From Chlorobiota bacterium (GTDB lineage Bacteria; Bacteroidota; Bacteroidia; Bacteroidales; JAADGE01), in NCBI GenBank assembly GCA_013152535.1, contig JAADGE010000012.1:1-64000 (forward strand): a stretch of DNA of 64,000 bases, read 5' to 3'. The position numbers were made by a program, and so were the translations under genes. This document shows positions 34,888 through 43,971 of this stretch, piece by piece (positions within the stretch are counted from its first letter, which is position 1; every line of letters begins with the position of its first letter). The notes below the pieces were generated by a model, which saw only the letters and a program-made list of their open reading frames with translations, was not told where the DNA came from and searched no databases.

Positions 34888-37296
34888 CTATATTATTCCG
34901 CCTTTTTTTGGTGTTTCTTCTTCTTGTTTAAATTCTTTTTTTGTTTTTCGAATTGATTTTCCTTTGTTTAGTCTGAACGTAATTCTGAACATAAGAATAT
35001 TTTTCAAAATACTGATGTCCTGCAAATTTGTTTCTTGGTATGTGTCGGTTCTGATGTAAGAACCTTGTTGATAATCAACACCGATATTTACCGGTAACAT
35101 ATAGAAAATCATTACATTCAATTTTTGTTTAAAGAAGGGTTGTTGAACCATAAATCCCCAAAAATCGTTATTCCACATATTGTAACCTTGTGCGGTAATT
35201 ACTTTTTTCAGGTTATTTTGATAAATTAATCCGGTTGTGGTTTTATATTTTTTATTCACATAGATTAAATTACTGCTCATAGTCCAGTCTTTAATGTGGT
35301 TTTCTTCACCTTTATAGTTTATGCTGCTTTTGAAAAAATTTGCATTGTTTTGCCAAAAAAGAGATTTTCCGAAAGGAACCGTTAAGCCGACTTTAAAACC
35401 GTAATGTTTGTATTGCCCGGCATTTGCGTAGGTGTATTGAAAAATGCCGTCGTCTTGCAGAGTTCCGATTTGGCTGATGTAATTATTTGAAAAATGATAA
35501 TACGGTTCAAAAGATGCCAAGCCGTGCATAATATTAAATCTTACGGAAAGTTTGTGCGTAACCGAAGGTTCTAACAACGGGTTTCCTGTTCTTACGGTTT
35601 CGTTGTCGATAAAAATAGTGTCGGGATTTGCCTCGTTTACGGACGGATAATTGCTTGATGAACGGTATTTTAGCCGAATATCCAACATTTTAAACGGTTT
35701 TATTTTAATGTCGGCATATGGTTGATAAATAAAATATGTTATTGTTTTGCCTTCAACGTTCGGTGTGCTTGTTTCTCCTGCAGCACCGAGTTTAATGCCG
35801 AATTTCTTATTTAAATTCCACGAATAGTATGCATATAATTTATGACGTAAATCGGTTCGTGTAAAGTCGGTTTCACCGAAATTAAATGTGTTTACAACCT
35901 TTTTATAGGTGTTTCCGTAACCGATTTGAACGTTTGATTTAGAATTTATTGTGTGGTTAAGTTCTGCATAAAACTTGGTGTATTTATTATCATTTATACC
36001 GGTTTGTTTGTTTTTTAAAATACCGTTCTCCGAATAATCAGTTGTGTAATTATCATTTGATGAGGAGTACGTAAAATCGATATTCAGTATATTATTTTTA
36101 TTTAGTATTCCCTTATAAAACAGTGAATTATAGTTTCCTCTGCTTGTTGTGTTCGTTATGTTATCCGAAGAAAAATTATCTGTTTCCGAACCGTTATTAA
36201 AATATGACACATCAAATATACTTTCTTGTTTGCTTTGCGGAAAAATCAAACCGCTAAAATTACTTTCAAAACTCAGGGTGTGTTTCGGATTAATATAAAA
36301 ATCGGCACCGACGGTTATGCGGTCAAAAATTCGGTTGATTAAAAAATTCGGCTGATTATTTTCCGGTTCTTTAATAATTGATAATCCGCTGTCGTATTCT
36401 TTTTTATTTGTTGACAACAGTGCCAAATCCATAAAACCGTTATTGACTTTTGCATAAAGATTTACTTTATTATACGTGTAATTTAAACTCACCGAAAAGT
36501 TATTTATCGGAAAATAGTTTCCGTTTTTGTTGTCGATGTCCGATAACATTTGGTTTGCCGAATAAAATTCCAAACCTTTATAATCGTTTTTCAGAATGAC
36601 GTTTATTACTGCGGAATACCCTTCAAGTGCGTATCTTCCGCTCGGATCGCGTATAACTTCTATTCTTTTTAATCGGTCGGGAGCCAAATTTTTAATGTAT
36701 TCTTGGTCTTTTTGTAAGCCGTTTACCAAAATAATGATGTTATCTTCGTTATCAACTTTTATTGAATTGTTATATCTATCGTATGAAACGCCTTTGATTT
36801 TATCCAAAACATCTTTTGTGTTTGCGGTACCGGTTTTCATTTTGCTTGTAACCAAAAAAACATCTTTATCAGTTTCAATTTCGCTTGTTGTTCCGCTAAT
36901 TGTTACTTCTCCGATTGAGTTTTCATCAGGTCGAAGTTTAATAATGCCGATAAATTCGGTTCCGGTTTTTATTGAAACTTTAATCGTATCCGATTTATAA
37001 CCGATGTATTCCGTAACAAATTTATAATTTCCTCTTGTCAGCGGAACAGAAAAAAAACCGTTCATATCTGTTGTTGCCCCTGTCAGCAGACTGTCTTTTA
37101 AATTAAACACTTTAACGGTGCAAAATTCAATCGGTTTTTTGGTTTTTGCTTCTTTAACTTGCCCGGTTACACCAACGTCTTTTTCGGCAAAAGCATTATT
37201 TCCGGAAATAACTAAAAATATGATTATTATTAAGTTGATAAAGCGGATTATATTTCGGAATTTTTTCTCTTTAATTATTAATTTTTTCGTGTACAT
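34888..37296 (-). CDS. Outer-membrane beta-barrel protein with CarboxypepD_reg and plug domains
   Basis: An 802-aa protein with an N-terminal signal region (about 12-38) followed by a carboxypeptidase-regulatory-like beta-sandwich (GVTGQVKEAKTKKPIEFCTVKVFNL, about 42-125). A TonB-plug-like section comes next (VLDKIKGVSYDRYNNSIKV, IEVIRDPSGRYALEGYSAVINVILK, about 160-235). The remainder is a long C-terminal barrel of the OMP_b-brl_3 type. No clear TonB box can be read. Such proteins resemble SusC-like receptors but lack a SusD partner. It belongs to the ABC/GntR/GIN cluster, so it may form the outer-membrane part of that system. Confidence 0.88.
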   Translation of the reverse strand: MYTKKLIIKEKKFRNIIRFINLIIIIFLVISGNNAFAEKDVGVTGQVKEAKTKKPIEFCTVKVFNLKDSLLTGATTDMNGFFSVPLTRGNYKFVTEYIGYKSDTIKVSIKTGTEFIGIIKLRPDENSIGEVTISGTTSEIETDKDVFLVTSKMKTGTANTKDVLDKIKGVSYDRYNNSIKVDNEDNIIILVNGLQKDQEYIKNLAPDRLKRIEVIRDPSGRYALEGYSAVINVILKNDYKGLEFYSANQMLSDIDNKNGNYFPINNFSVSLNYTYNKVNLYAKVNNGFMDLALLSTNKKEYDSGLSIIKEPENNQPNFLINRIFDRITVGADFYINPKHTLSFESNFSGLIFPQSKQESIFDVSYFNNGSETDNFSSDNITNTTSRGNYNSLFYKGILNKNNILNIDFTYSSSNDNYTTDYSENGILKNKQTGINDNKYTKFYAELNHTINSKSNVQIGYGNTYKKVVNTFNFGETDFTRTDLRHKLYAYYSWNLNKKFGIKLGAAGETSTPNVEGKTITYFIYQPYADIKIKPFKMLDIRLKYRSSSNYPSVNEANPDTIFIDNETVRTGNPLLEPSVTHKLSVRFNIMHGLASFEPYYHFSNNYISQIGTLQDDGIFQYTYANAGQYKHYGFKVGLTVPFGKSLFWQNNANFFKSSINYKGEENHIKDWTMSSNLIYVNKKYKTTTGLIYQNNLKKVITAQGYNMWNNDFWGFMVQQPFFKQKLNVMIFYMLPVNIGVDYQQGSYIRTDTYQETNLQDISILKNILMFRITFRLNKGKSIRKTKKEFKQEEETPKKGGII

Positions 37297-37399
37297 TTAT
37301 TTTTATTTTTTGATTTGAAGGATATAATAATATGGTTTAATTTGTTTTATAATAATTATATATCGATAAGACGATAAGAAAAACAATAAGTTACATTTT

Positions 37400-38032
37400 T
37401 CAGTTATTTATTTCAATTTTTGCATCGGCATCTTTTTCAACAATCATATTAAGATTATTTGAATTGTCAATATATAAACGAGATTTATCCTTTAATACAA
37501 ATTTTGAAGCAATATTTTGATTTTTCAACTCATAAAGTTCTGCTGAAGACTTTCCGGTTGAGAATATGTTCAAAACATTCGTCTTTAAATTATTAATTTC
37601 TGCTTTGGATTTGTCGGATGTTTTGATGTTAAAAGTATCTGTTTTAATATCAATTATTTCAACATTTACTTTGTCACTCAGCAGTACGGTTTTTAGATTC
37701 TCCGCGTTAATAAAGTTATCGTTTCCTTCGGAAACAAAGAATAAGGTGTCATTTTTAACTTCCGGTTTATTTTCCTTGTCGGAAAAATATTGAAACGAAT
37801 TTTCGTTTGATTGCTGAATTGTCAGTTCACCTTTCCCTGCAACTGAAATAATACTGAAATTTTCTAATTTTAATGTTTTTCCGTTGTCAACTTTCTTGAC
37901 TTTTTCTGTTTGTTCAAAACCGTTTTCTTTTAACAGATGCTTTATTTTTGCCGTTGCGGTAAAAAAAACTGCTGTAATCCAGATTATCAACGATCCTAAA
38001 ATGCTTATCAATATGATTTTACTTGTTTTCAT
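37400..38032 (-). CDS. Membrane-anchored GIN-like protein
   Basis: 210 aa: an N-terminal membrane segment (about 6-28) and an extracytoplasmic region of short beta-strand turns (VEIIDIKTDTFNIKTSDKSKAEINNLKTNVLNIF pattern) that looks like a divergent GIN/DUF2807 beta-helix. The segment reads more as an anchor than a cleaved signal. The start lies inside the last 14 bases of the GntR gene, so the two are translationally coupled. I do not recognise a precise family; the GIN similarity is inferred from pattern and neighbours. Confidence 0.7.
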   Translation of the reverse strand: MKTSKIILISILGSLIIWITAVFFTATAKIKHLLKENGFEQTEKVKKVDNGKTLKLENFSIISVAGKGELTIQQSNENSFQYFSDKENKPEVKNDTLFFVSEGNDNFINAENLKTVLLSDKVNVEIIDIKTDTFNIKTSDKSKAEINNLKTNVLNIFSTGKSSAELYELKNQNIASKFVLKDKSRLYIDNSNNLNMIVEKDADAKIEINN

Positions 38033-38399
38033 TTTTGTCAGATTTTAAGTAGGTTTGATATAATTGTTCGATTTCTGAAAAATTGATATTCAGATTGCTT
38101 AAAGTTTTAAAAAATACAGGCAATTGTTCGTTAATAAATTCTTCTTTTTTCATTTCGTGTGTGATTTTATAGGCATTATCGGAAACAAAATAACCGATAC
38201 CTCTTTTGTTATAGATAATATTGCTGTCTTGTAAATGTTTGTATGTTCGCATAACCGTGTTCGGGTTCACTTCTGTATCTATTGCCAAATCTCTTACTGA
38301 CGGGATACGCTCATCCGGCTTGAATGAATGTGTTAAAATATTTTCATAAAAATAATCCGCCAATTGAAGATATATTGCTTTGTCGTTTCTGAAATTCAT
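38019..38399 (-). CDS. GntR-family (YtrA-like) transcriptional regulator
   Basis: 126 aa with an N-terminal winged helix (about 8-72): AIYLQLADYFYENILTHSFKPDERIPSVRDLAIDTEVNPNTVMRTYKHLQDSNIIYNKRGIGYFV is the standard GntR DNA-binding domain. Only a short helical tail of about 50 residues follows, the size class of YtrA regulators that control ABC transporter operons. It lies one base after the ABC-2-like gene and overlaps the GIN-like gene. It probably represses its own operon through the palindrome at 40104-40123. Confidence 0.92.
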   Translation of the reverse strand: MNFRNDKAIYLQLADYFYENILTHSFKPDERIPSVRDLAIDTEVNPNTVMRTYKHLQDSNIIYNKRGIGYFVSDNAYKITHEMKKEEFINEQLPVFFKTLSNLNINFSEIEQLYQTYLKSDKNENK

Positions 38400-38400
38400 C

Positions 38401-39165
38401 TTATGCCTCCTTTTCTTTAAGTTTAAAATAAGTGTATATCCAAAAAACCGGAGCTGTTATATAGTAATACATAATTTTCGGTACTTTCAGCAGCCAATGA
38501 TTTTCTAAATTGTAATTAAAATCTCCTCCTTGAATTCCGTTATTACTTAAATGAAAAGCTTCAAATTGTCCTTTAACTGACAAGGTTAGGAGGGTTATAT
38601 AAAAAGTAATAATCATCCCTGCTATAAATAAACTTGAAATTGTAAAAAATAACGGAACTTTTTTGAATGTTGCCGCACCTGCCAATAATATTGATTGAAT
38701 AATAATAAAGTGTAAGAACATTGTTAAGGTCTTATAGGTAAATATATTTATGAGATTTACCTGAATATTAAAGACATCTCCGATTATAAATACTAATAAG
38801 TTAAAAGCATAGAATATTGCCGTATATGCAATAATATAAACGACTGATGTTAAGAGCCATTCCGAAATAAATTTTTCAATACCGGATGCCGGTAATGTTA
38901 AATACGACATTGTTTTTTCTTTATTTCTGAAATTTGAAAATGCCGATCCTGAGATGAAAAGTCCTGCAATAAACAAACCAATGTAATAGAATATTTGTAA
39001 TTTGCTCCACGCTTGTCCGTCTTTTAATGCACTCATAAACAGTATGAAAGAAAATATTCCGAAAACGGTAATAAGACCGATTAATACGGATTTTGCATTT
39101 TCATACAAGGTTTTTTGCATCAGTAAGAGGATCCGTTTAAAACTGAATGATTTTATATGTTCCAT
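38401..39165 (-). CDS. ABC-2-like membrane subunit
   Basis: A 254-aa polytopic protein with about six membrane segments (near 30-45, 58-75, 105-130, 145-170, 175-200 and 228-245). A cytoplasmic FRNKEKTMSYLTLPASGIEKFISEWL segment of the kind found in ABC-2 permeases follows the second helix. It sits between an ABC ATPase gene and a GntR gene, so it is the likely permease. Sequence similarity to named permeases is not evident. Substrate unknown. Confidence 0.82.
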   Translation of the reverse strand: MEHIKSFSFKRILLLMQKTLYENAKSVLIGLITVFGIFSFILFMSALKDGQAWSKLQIFYYIGLFIAGLFISGSAFSNFRNKEKTMSYLTLPASGIEKFISEWLLTSVVYIIAYTAIFYAFNLLVFIIGDVFNIQVNLINIFTYKTLTMFLHFIIIQSILLAGAATFKKVPLFFTISSLFIAGMIITFYITLLTLSVKGQFEAFHLSNNGIQGGDFNYNLENHWLLKVPKIMYYYITAPVFWIYTYFKLKEKEA

Positions 39166-39253
39166 TTTTTGTGTGATTTAAAATTTTTAAAAATATCGGT
39201 ACTGTTATATTTTGAAACAGTCGCAAATGTTATCAGACAACCGCAAGTTGTCT

Positions 39254-40087
39254 TTACGATATAAATTCATTTACAACCTTACTGTCTTTTGCTATAATTG
39301 AATTAAACAATAATTCTGTATTAATATGCGATGCTTCTTCACCGGTGTTACGCACAACGGCATTGTAGCCGATCAGTCCTTTTTCGGCATACAATACATT
39401 TTCGTCATCAATATTTTTCAGTGTTTTGAAACACAACTTGTCTGAAACAGTTTCAAGACTTTGATTAAAAATAATTTTCCCGTCATCCAATACCACAATT
39501 GTGTCGATAATACCTTCTATGTCTTTTACCTGATGAGTTGAAATTACAAATAACTTATCTTCGCTTAATGCCGATGCCATAAGTTTTCTAAAAATACTTT
39601 TAGACGGAATATCCAAGCCGTTAGTCGGTTCATCGGTAATAAGAATAGGTGTGTCTGCTGCCATTCCGAAAGAAATTAAAAATTTCTTTTTTTGTCCGTA
39701 ACTCATTTTGCTGAGTTTTTGTTCGGTATCAATATCAAATTCTTTCAGATATTCATAAAAGTTTGTTTCATTAAAATCCGGATAAAACGGAGCCGTAACT
39801 TTTAAAAATGTTTTTACGGTAATCCCCGGTGTTTCAAATTCTTCGGGTATCATATAATAACTAGCCAATACCTTAGGTGTCCTTTTTTGAGGAATTTCGT
39901 CGTTGAGTTTTACGGTTCCCGATTGCGGATGAAGTAATCCGGCAACGTGTTTGAGCAATGTGGTTTTTCCGGAGCCGTTTTTTCCGAGCAGACCGTATAT
40001 TCTGCCCTCTTTAAGTTCTAAATTCAATTCGGAAAAGAGTGTTTTCTTTTTCTTATACCCGAAATTGAGATGATTAATTTCTACCAT
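39254..40087 (-). CDS. ABC transporter ATP-binding protein
   Basis: A 277-aa nucleotide-binding subunit: Walker A GKNGSGKTT (35-43), Q-loop region YMIPEEFETPGITV (with Met-Ile-Pro instead of a Gln), signature MSYGQKKK, Walker B ILITDEPTNGLD, and switch STHQ. The C-terminal 60 residues are an extension typical of ABC-2-type exporters. It is the first gene of the cluster, with a promoter and an operator-like palindrome immediately upstream. Confidence 0.94.
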   Translation of the reverse strand: MVEINHLNFGYKKKKTLFSELNLELKEGRIYGLLGKNGSGKTTLLKHVAGLLHPQSGTVKLNDEIPQKRTPKVLASYYMIPEEFETPGITVKTFLKVTAPFYPDFNETNFYEYLKEFDIDTEQKLSKMSYGQKKKFLISFGMAADTPILITDEPTNGLDIPSKSIFRKLMASALSEDKLFVISTHQVKDIEGIIDTIVVLDDGKIIFNQSLETVSDKLCFKTLKNIDDENVLYAEKGLIGYNAVVRNTGEEASHINTELLFNSIIAKDSKVVNEFIS

Positions 40088-40103
40088 AGCGATGCGTTTT
40101 TGT

Positions 40104-40123
40104 GTGTTACTAAACTAATACAC
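40104..40123 (-). promoter_or_regulatory. Operator-like palindrome at the ABC/GntR cluster promoter
   Basis: GTGT and ACAC half-sites enclose 12 bases with partial symmetry (TTA/TAA). The site lies directly downstream of the -7 box, over the expected transcript start. A GntR regulator encoded in the same operon makes autorepression here a reasonable inference. Confidence 0.5.
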
Positions 40124-40125
40124 TG

Positions 40126-40133
40126 CAAATGTA
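40126..40133 (-). promoter_or_regulatory. -7 box for the ABC/GntR/GIN cluster
   Basis: The minus strand reads TACATTTG, a match to TAnnTTTG, 38 bases before the ATP-binding-protein ATG. Confidence 0.6.
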
Positions 40134-40188
40134 TGACAGTTTTTTTAATAACAAAATATTTTTGTGATTATTTTTCTGAAAAATAAAA

Positions 40189-40210
40189 AAGGACACTGTT
40201 AAGTGTCCTT
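40189..40210 (-). terminator. Terminator of the transaldolase gene
   Basis: AAGGACACT pairs with AGTGTCCTT around a four-base loop; on the minus strand it is followed by a T run. It lies 27 bases after the gene's stop codon. Confidence 0.85.
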
Positions 40211-40236
40211 ATATCAATATTTTATAACATAAAAAA

Positions 40237-40893
40237 TTATCCGTTCAATTTATGATAGTCTGCAAGAAATTTTTCCAAACCAATATCGGTAAGCGGGTGT
40301 TTTAATAAACCCAGAATGGCTTTTAAAGGAGCCGTAACCACATCGGCACCGACTTCGGCACATTGAACAATGTGTTGTGTGTGGCGTATTGATGCTGCAA
40401 GAACTTGAGTTTTATAACCATAGTAGTTATACATTTCGACAATTTGGTGAATTAATTCAACACCATCGGTTGAAATGTCATCCAATCGTCCGATAAAAGG
40501 AGACACGTATGTTGCTCCGGCTTTTGCCGCAAGTAAGGCTTGTCCGAGAGAAAAAACCAATGTACAATTAGTTTTTAATCCTTTATCCGAAAAATATTTG
40601 ATGGCTTTGATACCGTCTTTTATCATCGGAACTTTTATTGTAATTTGGGGATGTAGAGCGGCAAGTGCTTCCCCTTCTTTTATCATACCTTCCAAATCGG
40701 TTGAGATTACTTCGGCACTTACATCGCCGTCAACAATTTCACAAATGGTTTTATAGTGATTAAGAATATTTTTTTGACCTTTAATCCCTTCTTTTGCCAT
40801 TAGCGAAGGATTGGTAGTAACACCATCAAGTATTCCGAGCTCTTGTGCTTCTTTTATTTGTTCAAGATTTGCTGTGTCGATAAAAAATTTCAT
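40237..40893 (-). CDS. fsa: Fructose-6-phosphate aldolase / small transaldolase
   Basis: A 218-aa single-domain TIM barrel of the TalC/FSA group. Signatures are [37 protein letters not shown] with the Schiff-base Lys87, [32 protein letters not shown] and [13 protein letters not shown]. Members act either as transaldolase in the pentose-phosphate pathway or as fructose-6-phosphate aldolase; in Bacteroidota they are usually annotated as transaldolase. It is a single gene with its own promoter and terminator. Confidence 0.94.
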   Translation of the reverse strand: MKFFIDTANLEQIKEAQELGILDGVTTNPSLMAKEGIKGQKNILNHYKTICEIVDGDVSAEVISTDLEGMIKEGEALAALHPQITIKVPMIKDGIKAIKYFSDKGLKTNCTLVFSLGQALLAAKAGATYVSPFIGRLDDISTDGVELIHQIVEMYNYYGYKTQVLAASIRHTQHIVQCAEVGADVVTAPLKAILGLLKHPLTDIGLEKFLADYHKLNG

Positions 40894-40918
40894 ATTTTTC
40901 TTTTTTTAAAATAAAGTA

Positions 40919-40926
40919 CAAAGTTA
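40919..40926 (-). promoter_or_regulatory. -7 box for the transaldolase gene
   Basis: The minus strand reads TAACTTTG, a match to TAnnTTTG, 26 bases before the ATG at 40893. Confidence 0.55.
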
Positions 40927-41056
40927 TTTAAGTTTGGGTAAAAGTGAAAATTTTTTAGTAATGCCTTAAGAATTCTTGCTTCCCAAATTTTAAATTGTAT
41001 TGTTGCTTTGAATTTACGAGATAACCAACTGAAATAATAAAAAAATATAATAGTCT

Positions 41057-41111
41057 GAGTTCGATATAAAATTTTTATTCTGAAACTGTGAGCAAATTTT
41101 ATATCGAACTC
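41057..41111. repeat. GAGTTCGATATA inverted-repeat element, short copy
   Basis: GAGTTCGATATAAAATTT at 41057-41074 and its exact complement at 41094-41111 enclose 19 bases containing CTGTGAG. The ends match the element at 25544-25630. It is 27 bases past the M16 peptidase gene's stop, where it may also act as a terminator. Confidence 0.8.
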
Positions 41112-41137
41112 AAGCTAATATTCCTTCTAAAAAACAA

Positions 41138-43927
41138 TTACTTTTTATTCTCCGGAATTAAGATAATGCTCAAATAATAATCATGAAGAAATTTTTTGGC
41201 TTGCTTTCTTAATGTTTTTTTATTTACAGAATCCGTAATATCCGAATAATTCGTTACAAAATCAGGTTTACCTCCGGTTTGATACATATACAACAATTGA
41301 TTTATCCAATATTTGTTTGTCTTAATATTTGTTTCGTATTCACGTTTCAGTTTTTCAATTGTTTTTTGCATTTCTTCATCAGGAATTTCAACTGACGAAA
41401 AGCTTTTGGCAATTCTCATAATTCGTTTATTTACTTTTGAAACATTGTCGGGAGAACTGCTGAAAAAGATACCTATTGTGTATTGATTGTTTATAATAGA
41501 TTTGAAATTTGAATTTGCAGAAATACTGTATGTCCATTGATTTTTTTCTCTTATTTGATCCAGCAAGCTGTCGGTCAAAACAAAAGAAAGTGCTTTAAGA
41601 TAAATTTGATTTTTTAAATTTTGCTCAGCAGTACCGGAGAATATTGTATAAACTAAACTTTTAGGATCAGAGCCTTTTTTGGCATAAACCTTTATTGTTT
41701 TTTTCGGAATTAATAAATCCGGATGTTGAATTGTTTCTTTTTTATCAACAGAAGGTAAACTTCCGAGATATTTTTCTATCAACGGTTTAATTTTTACCGG
41801 GTCAATATTTCCGGTAAATATAAATGTAAAACTTCCGGGGTCCGAAAATCTTTCTTTGTATATCTTTTCTGCTTTTTTATTATCAATTTTAGGTAAATCT
41901 TTCAAAGACATGGGTACCATAAACGGACTGTGATTATATAGATTTGAAAATAAAGAGTCCCTCCAAACAGATTGAGGATTGTTAGCCGAATTTGCAAGAA
42001 TTGCTTTTTGTTGTTGTATATATGTTTGAAAAGCATCTTTGTCAAATCTCGGGTGCATAAAATATAAATAAGTTAATTGCATCATAACAGGGAAATCGTC
42101 AACGGTGGAATTGCCGTTAAATCCTTCTGTTAACAAATTAACAAAAGGAGAACAAGAAACATGTTTATCGGAAATAAATTTTGACAACTGAATATTGTTA
42201 AAATCTCCGACACCGCTGTTATCTGCTATATCGGCACAATTTTTTGCATTAAGTATGTCGTTCGGATACAGAGAATATCCTCCGTAACTGTATGCTTTCA
42301 TTAATATTTCGTTGTCTTTAAAATCAGTCGGTTTCAAAACAACTTTTATTCCGTTATTCAAAGTCCATACGGTTGTTCCGGTAACATCATCCTTTTTTTC
42401 ATTTACAACTTTTCCCGCTGCGGGTTCTTTTGAAATCAACTTATCACTTATTTTATCTTCAACATAAGCTTTTATATCAGATTTTTTAGCGGCACTATAA
42501 GTTTCTGCTATTTCTTTTTCGGAAGGAACATCTATTTTGGGAGCAGTAAGAGTAATAACTGTATTATTATTAATTACCATTTTATCAATTGCTTTATTTA
42601 CATCATTTAATGTAATTTTAGGCAAATAGTTTTGGTATAATTTATATTTTAAATCGAAACTATAAGCCGGAGAATTAGAAAGTCCGAAATTTTTATGCAG
42701 AATCTTTGCCCATTTTTCGGATGACAGTTTATTTTTATCGTCAAACTGTTTCTTCACATTGCTGAGAAGAACTTTTTTTTGCCTTTTCAATTCGCTTTGT
42801 GTATAACCGAATTTCTTAGCTCTTTCAATTTCTTCTGTTCCTGTTTTAACGCCATCTAATATTTTATCATTCTTAACTATTGCAAAAAAGTTAAAAGCAG
42901 ATTTTTTTCCGAGAAATTGACCGTATCCCACACCGACATATGCAAAAGGAGCATCGGGTTTTTTAGATAATTCCGAAAATCTCATATTTAACATTCCGGT
43001 TGCTAATTCGTCAATAATTTGATTTTTCAAATCTGCATATGTTTTTACGGTGCTAAATTTGTTTTTCATATAAATTGACAATATTGTATAAGGAGCTTCT
43101 TTATCGGTTGCAACTTTTACAATGGTTTTTTTATGATCCGGTATTTCAGGATAAATTCTTGCCCGTTCTTTTTTTCTTGCAGGTATTTGACTGAAAAGTT
43201 TTTTTACCTGTTCCGTAACTTTATCTGCATTAAAATCTCCTACAACAATAACGGCTTGTAAATCCGGACGATACCAATCTTTATAAAAATTTCTTAAATT
43301 ATCCGGAGGACAATGCATAAAGACAGTTGTGTCGCCAATCGGTAAACGTTTTGCATATTTTGAATTATATAACACTGAAGGAAAAGTTTGTCGTGTAAGC
43401 CGGTCTTGTGCTCCGCGTCCTAAACGCCATTCTTCACGTATAACACCGCGCTCTGCGTTAATTTCATCAGTTTCATAGCTTACATTAGAAGCCCAATCGT
43501 AAATTACTTGAAGTCCTTTTGAGAGATAACCGGTTGAATCTAAAGGAATTTCAATCATATATACAGTTTCATCAAAACTTGTATATGCATTCAAATCGGC
43601 ACCGAAACGCATTCCCAAAGATTCAAGAAATTCGATAAGTTTGTGCTTCGGGAAATTTTTTGTTCCGTTAAAAGCCATGTGTTCACACATATGAGCCAAT
43701 CCGCGTTGATTATTATCTTCTAAAACAGAACCGGCATTAACAATTAGTTGTAAATAAGCTCTGTTTTCAGGTTTATCGTTATGACGGACATAATACGTTA
43801 AACCATTATCTAATTTTCCGTAATGAACATTTTTATCCAAAGGTAAAGTGTCATTCGGATTAAAATTTTGAGTAAATCCCGTAAAAAACAGGGATACAAA
43901 AAACAGTATTAAAACATTTCTTTTCAT
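41138..43927 (-). CDS. M16-family zinc peptidase (insulinase/pitrilysin type)
   Basis: A 929-aa secreted peptidase with a signal peptide (about 1-20). The N-terminal M16 domain carries the inverted zinc motif HMCEH (79-83) and the third ligand region NAERGVIREEW (Glu at about 159). Two inactive M16 domains follow, the second and third quarters being recognisable by VIVVGDFNADKVTEQVKKLF and FIFTGNIDPVKIKPLIEKYLGSLP. This is the usual length for the two-copy periplasmic enzymes. Substrates are probably peptides in the periplasm. It follows lpd after 44 bases on the same strand. Confidence 0.95.
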   Translation of the reverse strand: MKRNVLILFFVSLFFTGFTQNFNPNDTLPLDKNVHYGKLDNGLTYYVRHNDKPENRAYLQLIVNAGSVLEDNNQRGLAHMCEHMAFNGTKNFPKHKLIEFLESLGMRFGADLNAYTSFDETVYMIEIPLDSTGYLSKGLQVIYDWASNVSYETDEINAERGVIREEWRLGRGAQDRLTRQTFPSVLYNSKYAKRLPIGDTTVFMHCPPDNLRNFYKDWYRPDLQAVIVVGDFNADKVTEQVKKLFSQIPARKKERARIYPEIPDHKKTIVKVATDKEAPYTILSIYMKNKFSTVKTYADLKNQIIDELATGMLNMRFSELSKKPDAPFAYVGVGYGQFLGKKSAFNFFAIVKNDKILDGVKTGTEEIERAKKFGYTQSELKRQKKVLLSNVKKQFDDKNKLSSEKWAKILHKNFGLSNSPAYSFDLKYKLYQNYLPKITLNDVNKAIDKMVINNNTVITLTAPKIDVPSEKEIAETYSAAKKSDIKAYVEDKISDKLISKEPAAGKVVNEKKDDVTGTTVWTLNNGIKVVLKPTDFKDNEILMKAYSYGGYSLYPNDILNAKNCADIADNSGVGDFNNIQLSKFISDKHVSCSPFVNLLTEGFNGNSTVDDFPVMMQLTYLYFMHPRFDKDAFQTYIQQQKAILANSANNPQSVWRDSLFSNLYNHSPFMVPMSLKDLPKIDNKKAEKIYKERFSDPGSFTFIFTGNIDPVKIKPLIEKYLGSLPSVDKKETIQHPDLLIPKKTIKVYAKKGSDPKSLVYTIFSGTAEQNLKNQIYLKALSFVLTDSLLDQIREKNQWTYSISANSNFKSIINNQYTIGIFFSSSPDNVSKVNKRIMRIAKSFSSVEIPDEEMQKTIEKLKREYETNIKTNKYWINQLLYMYQTGGKPDFVTNYSDITDSVNKKTLRKQAKKFLHDYYLSIILIPENKK

Positions 43928-43971
43928 TTTTTGATATTTTTAGTTTTTTAAAATAATGTAAATATATGTTG

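Noticed and set aside
36596..37000. 134-codon plus-strand open frame
   Set aside because: It is antisense to the plug region of the outer-membrane barrel protein.
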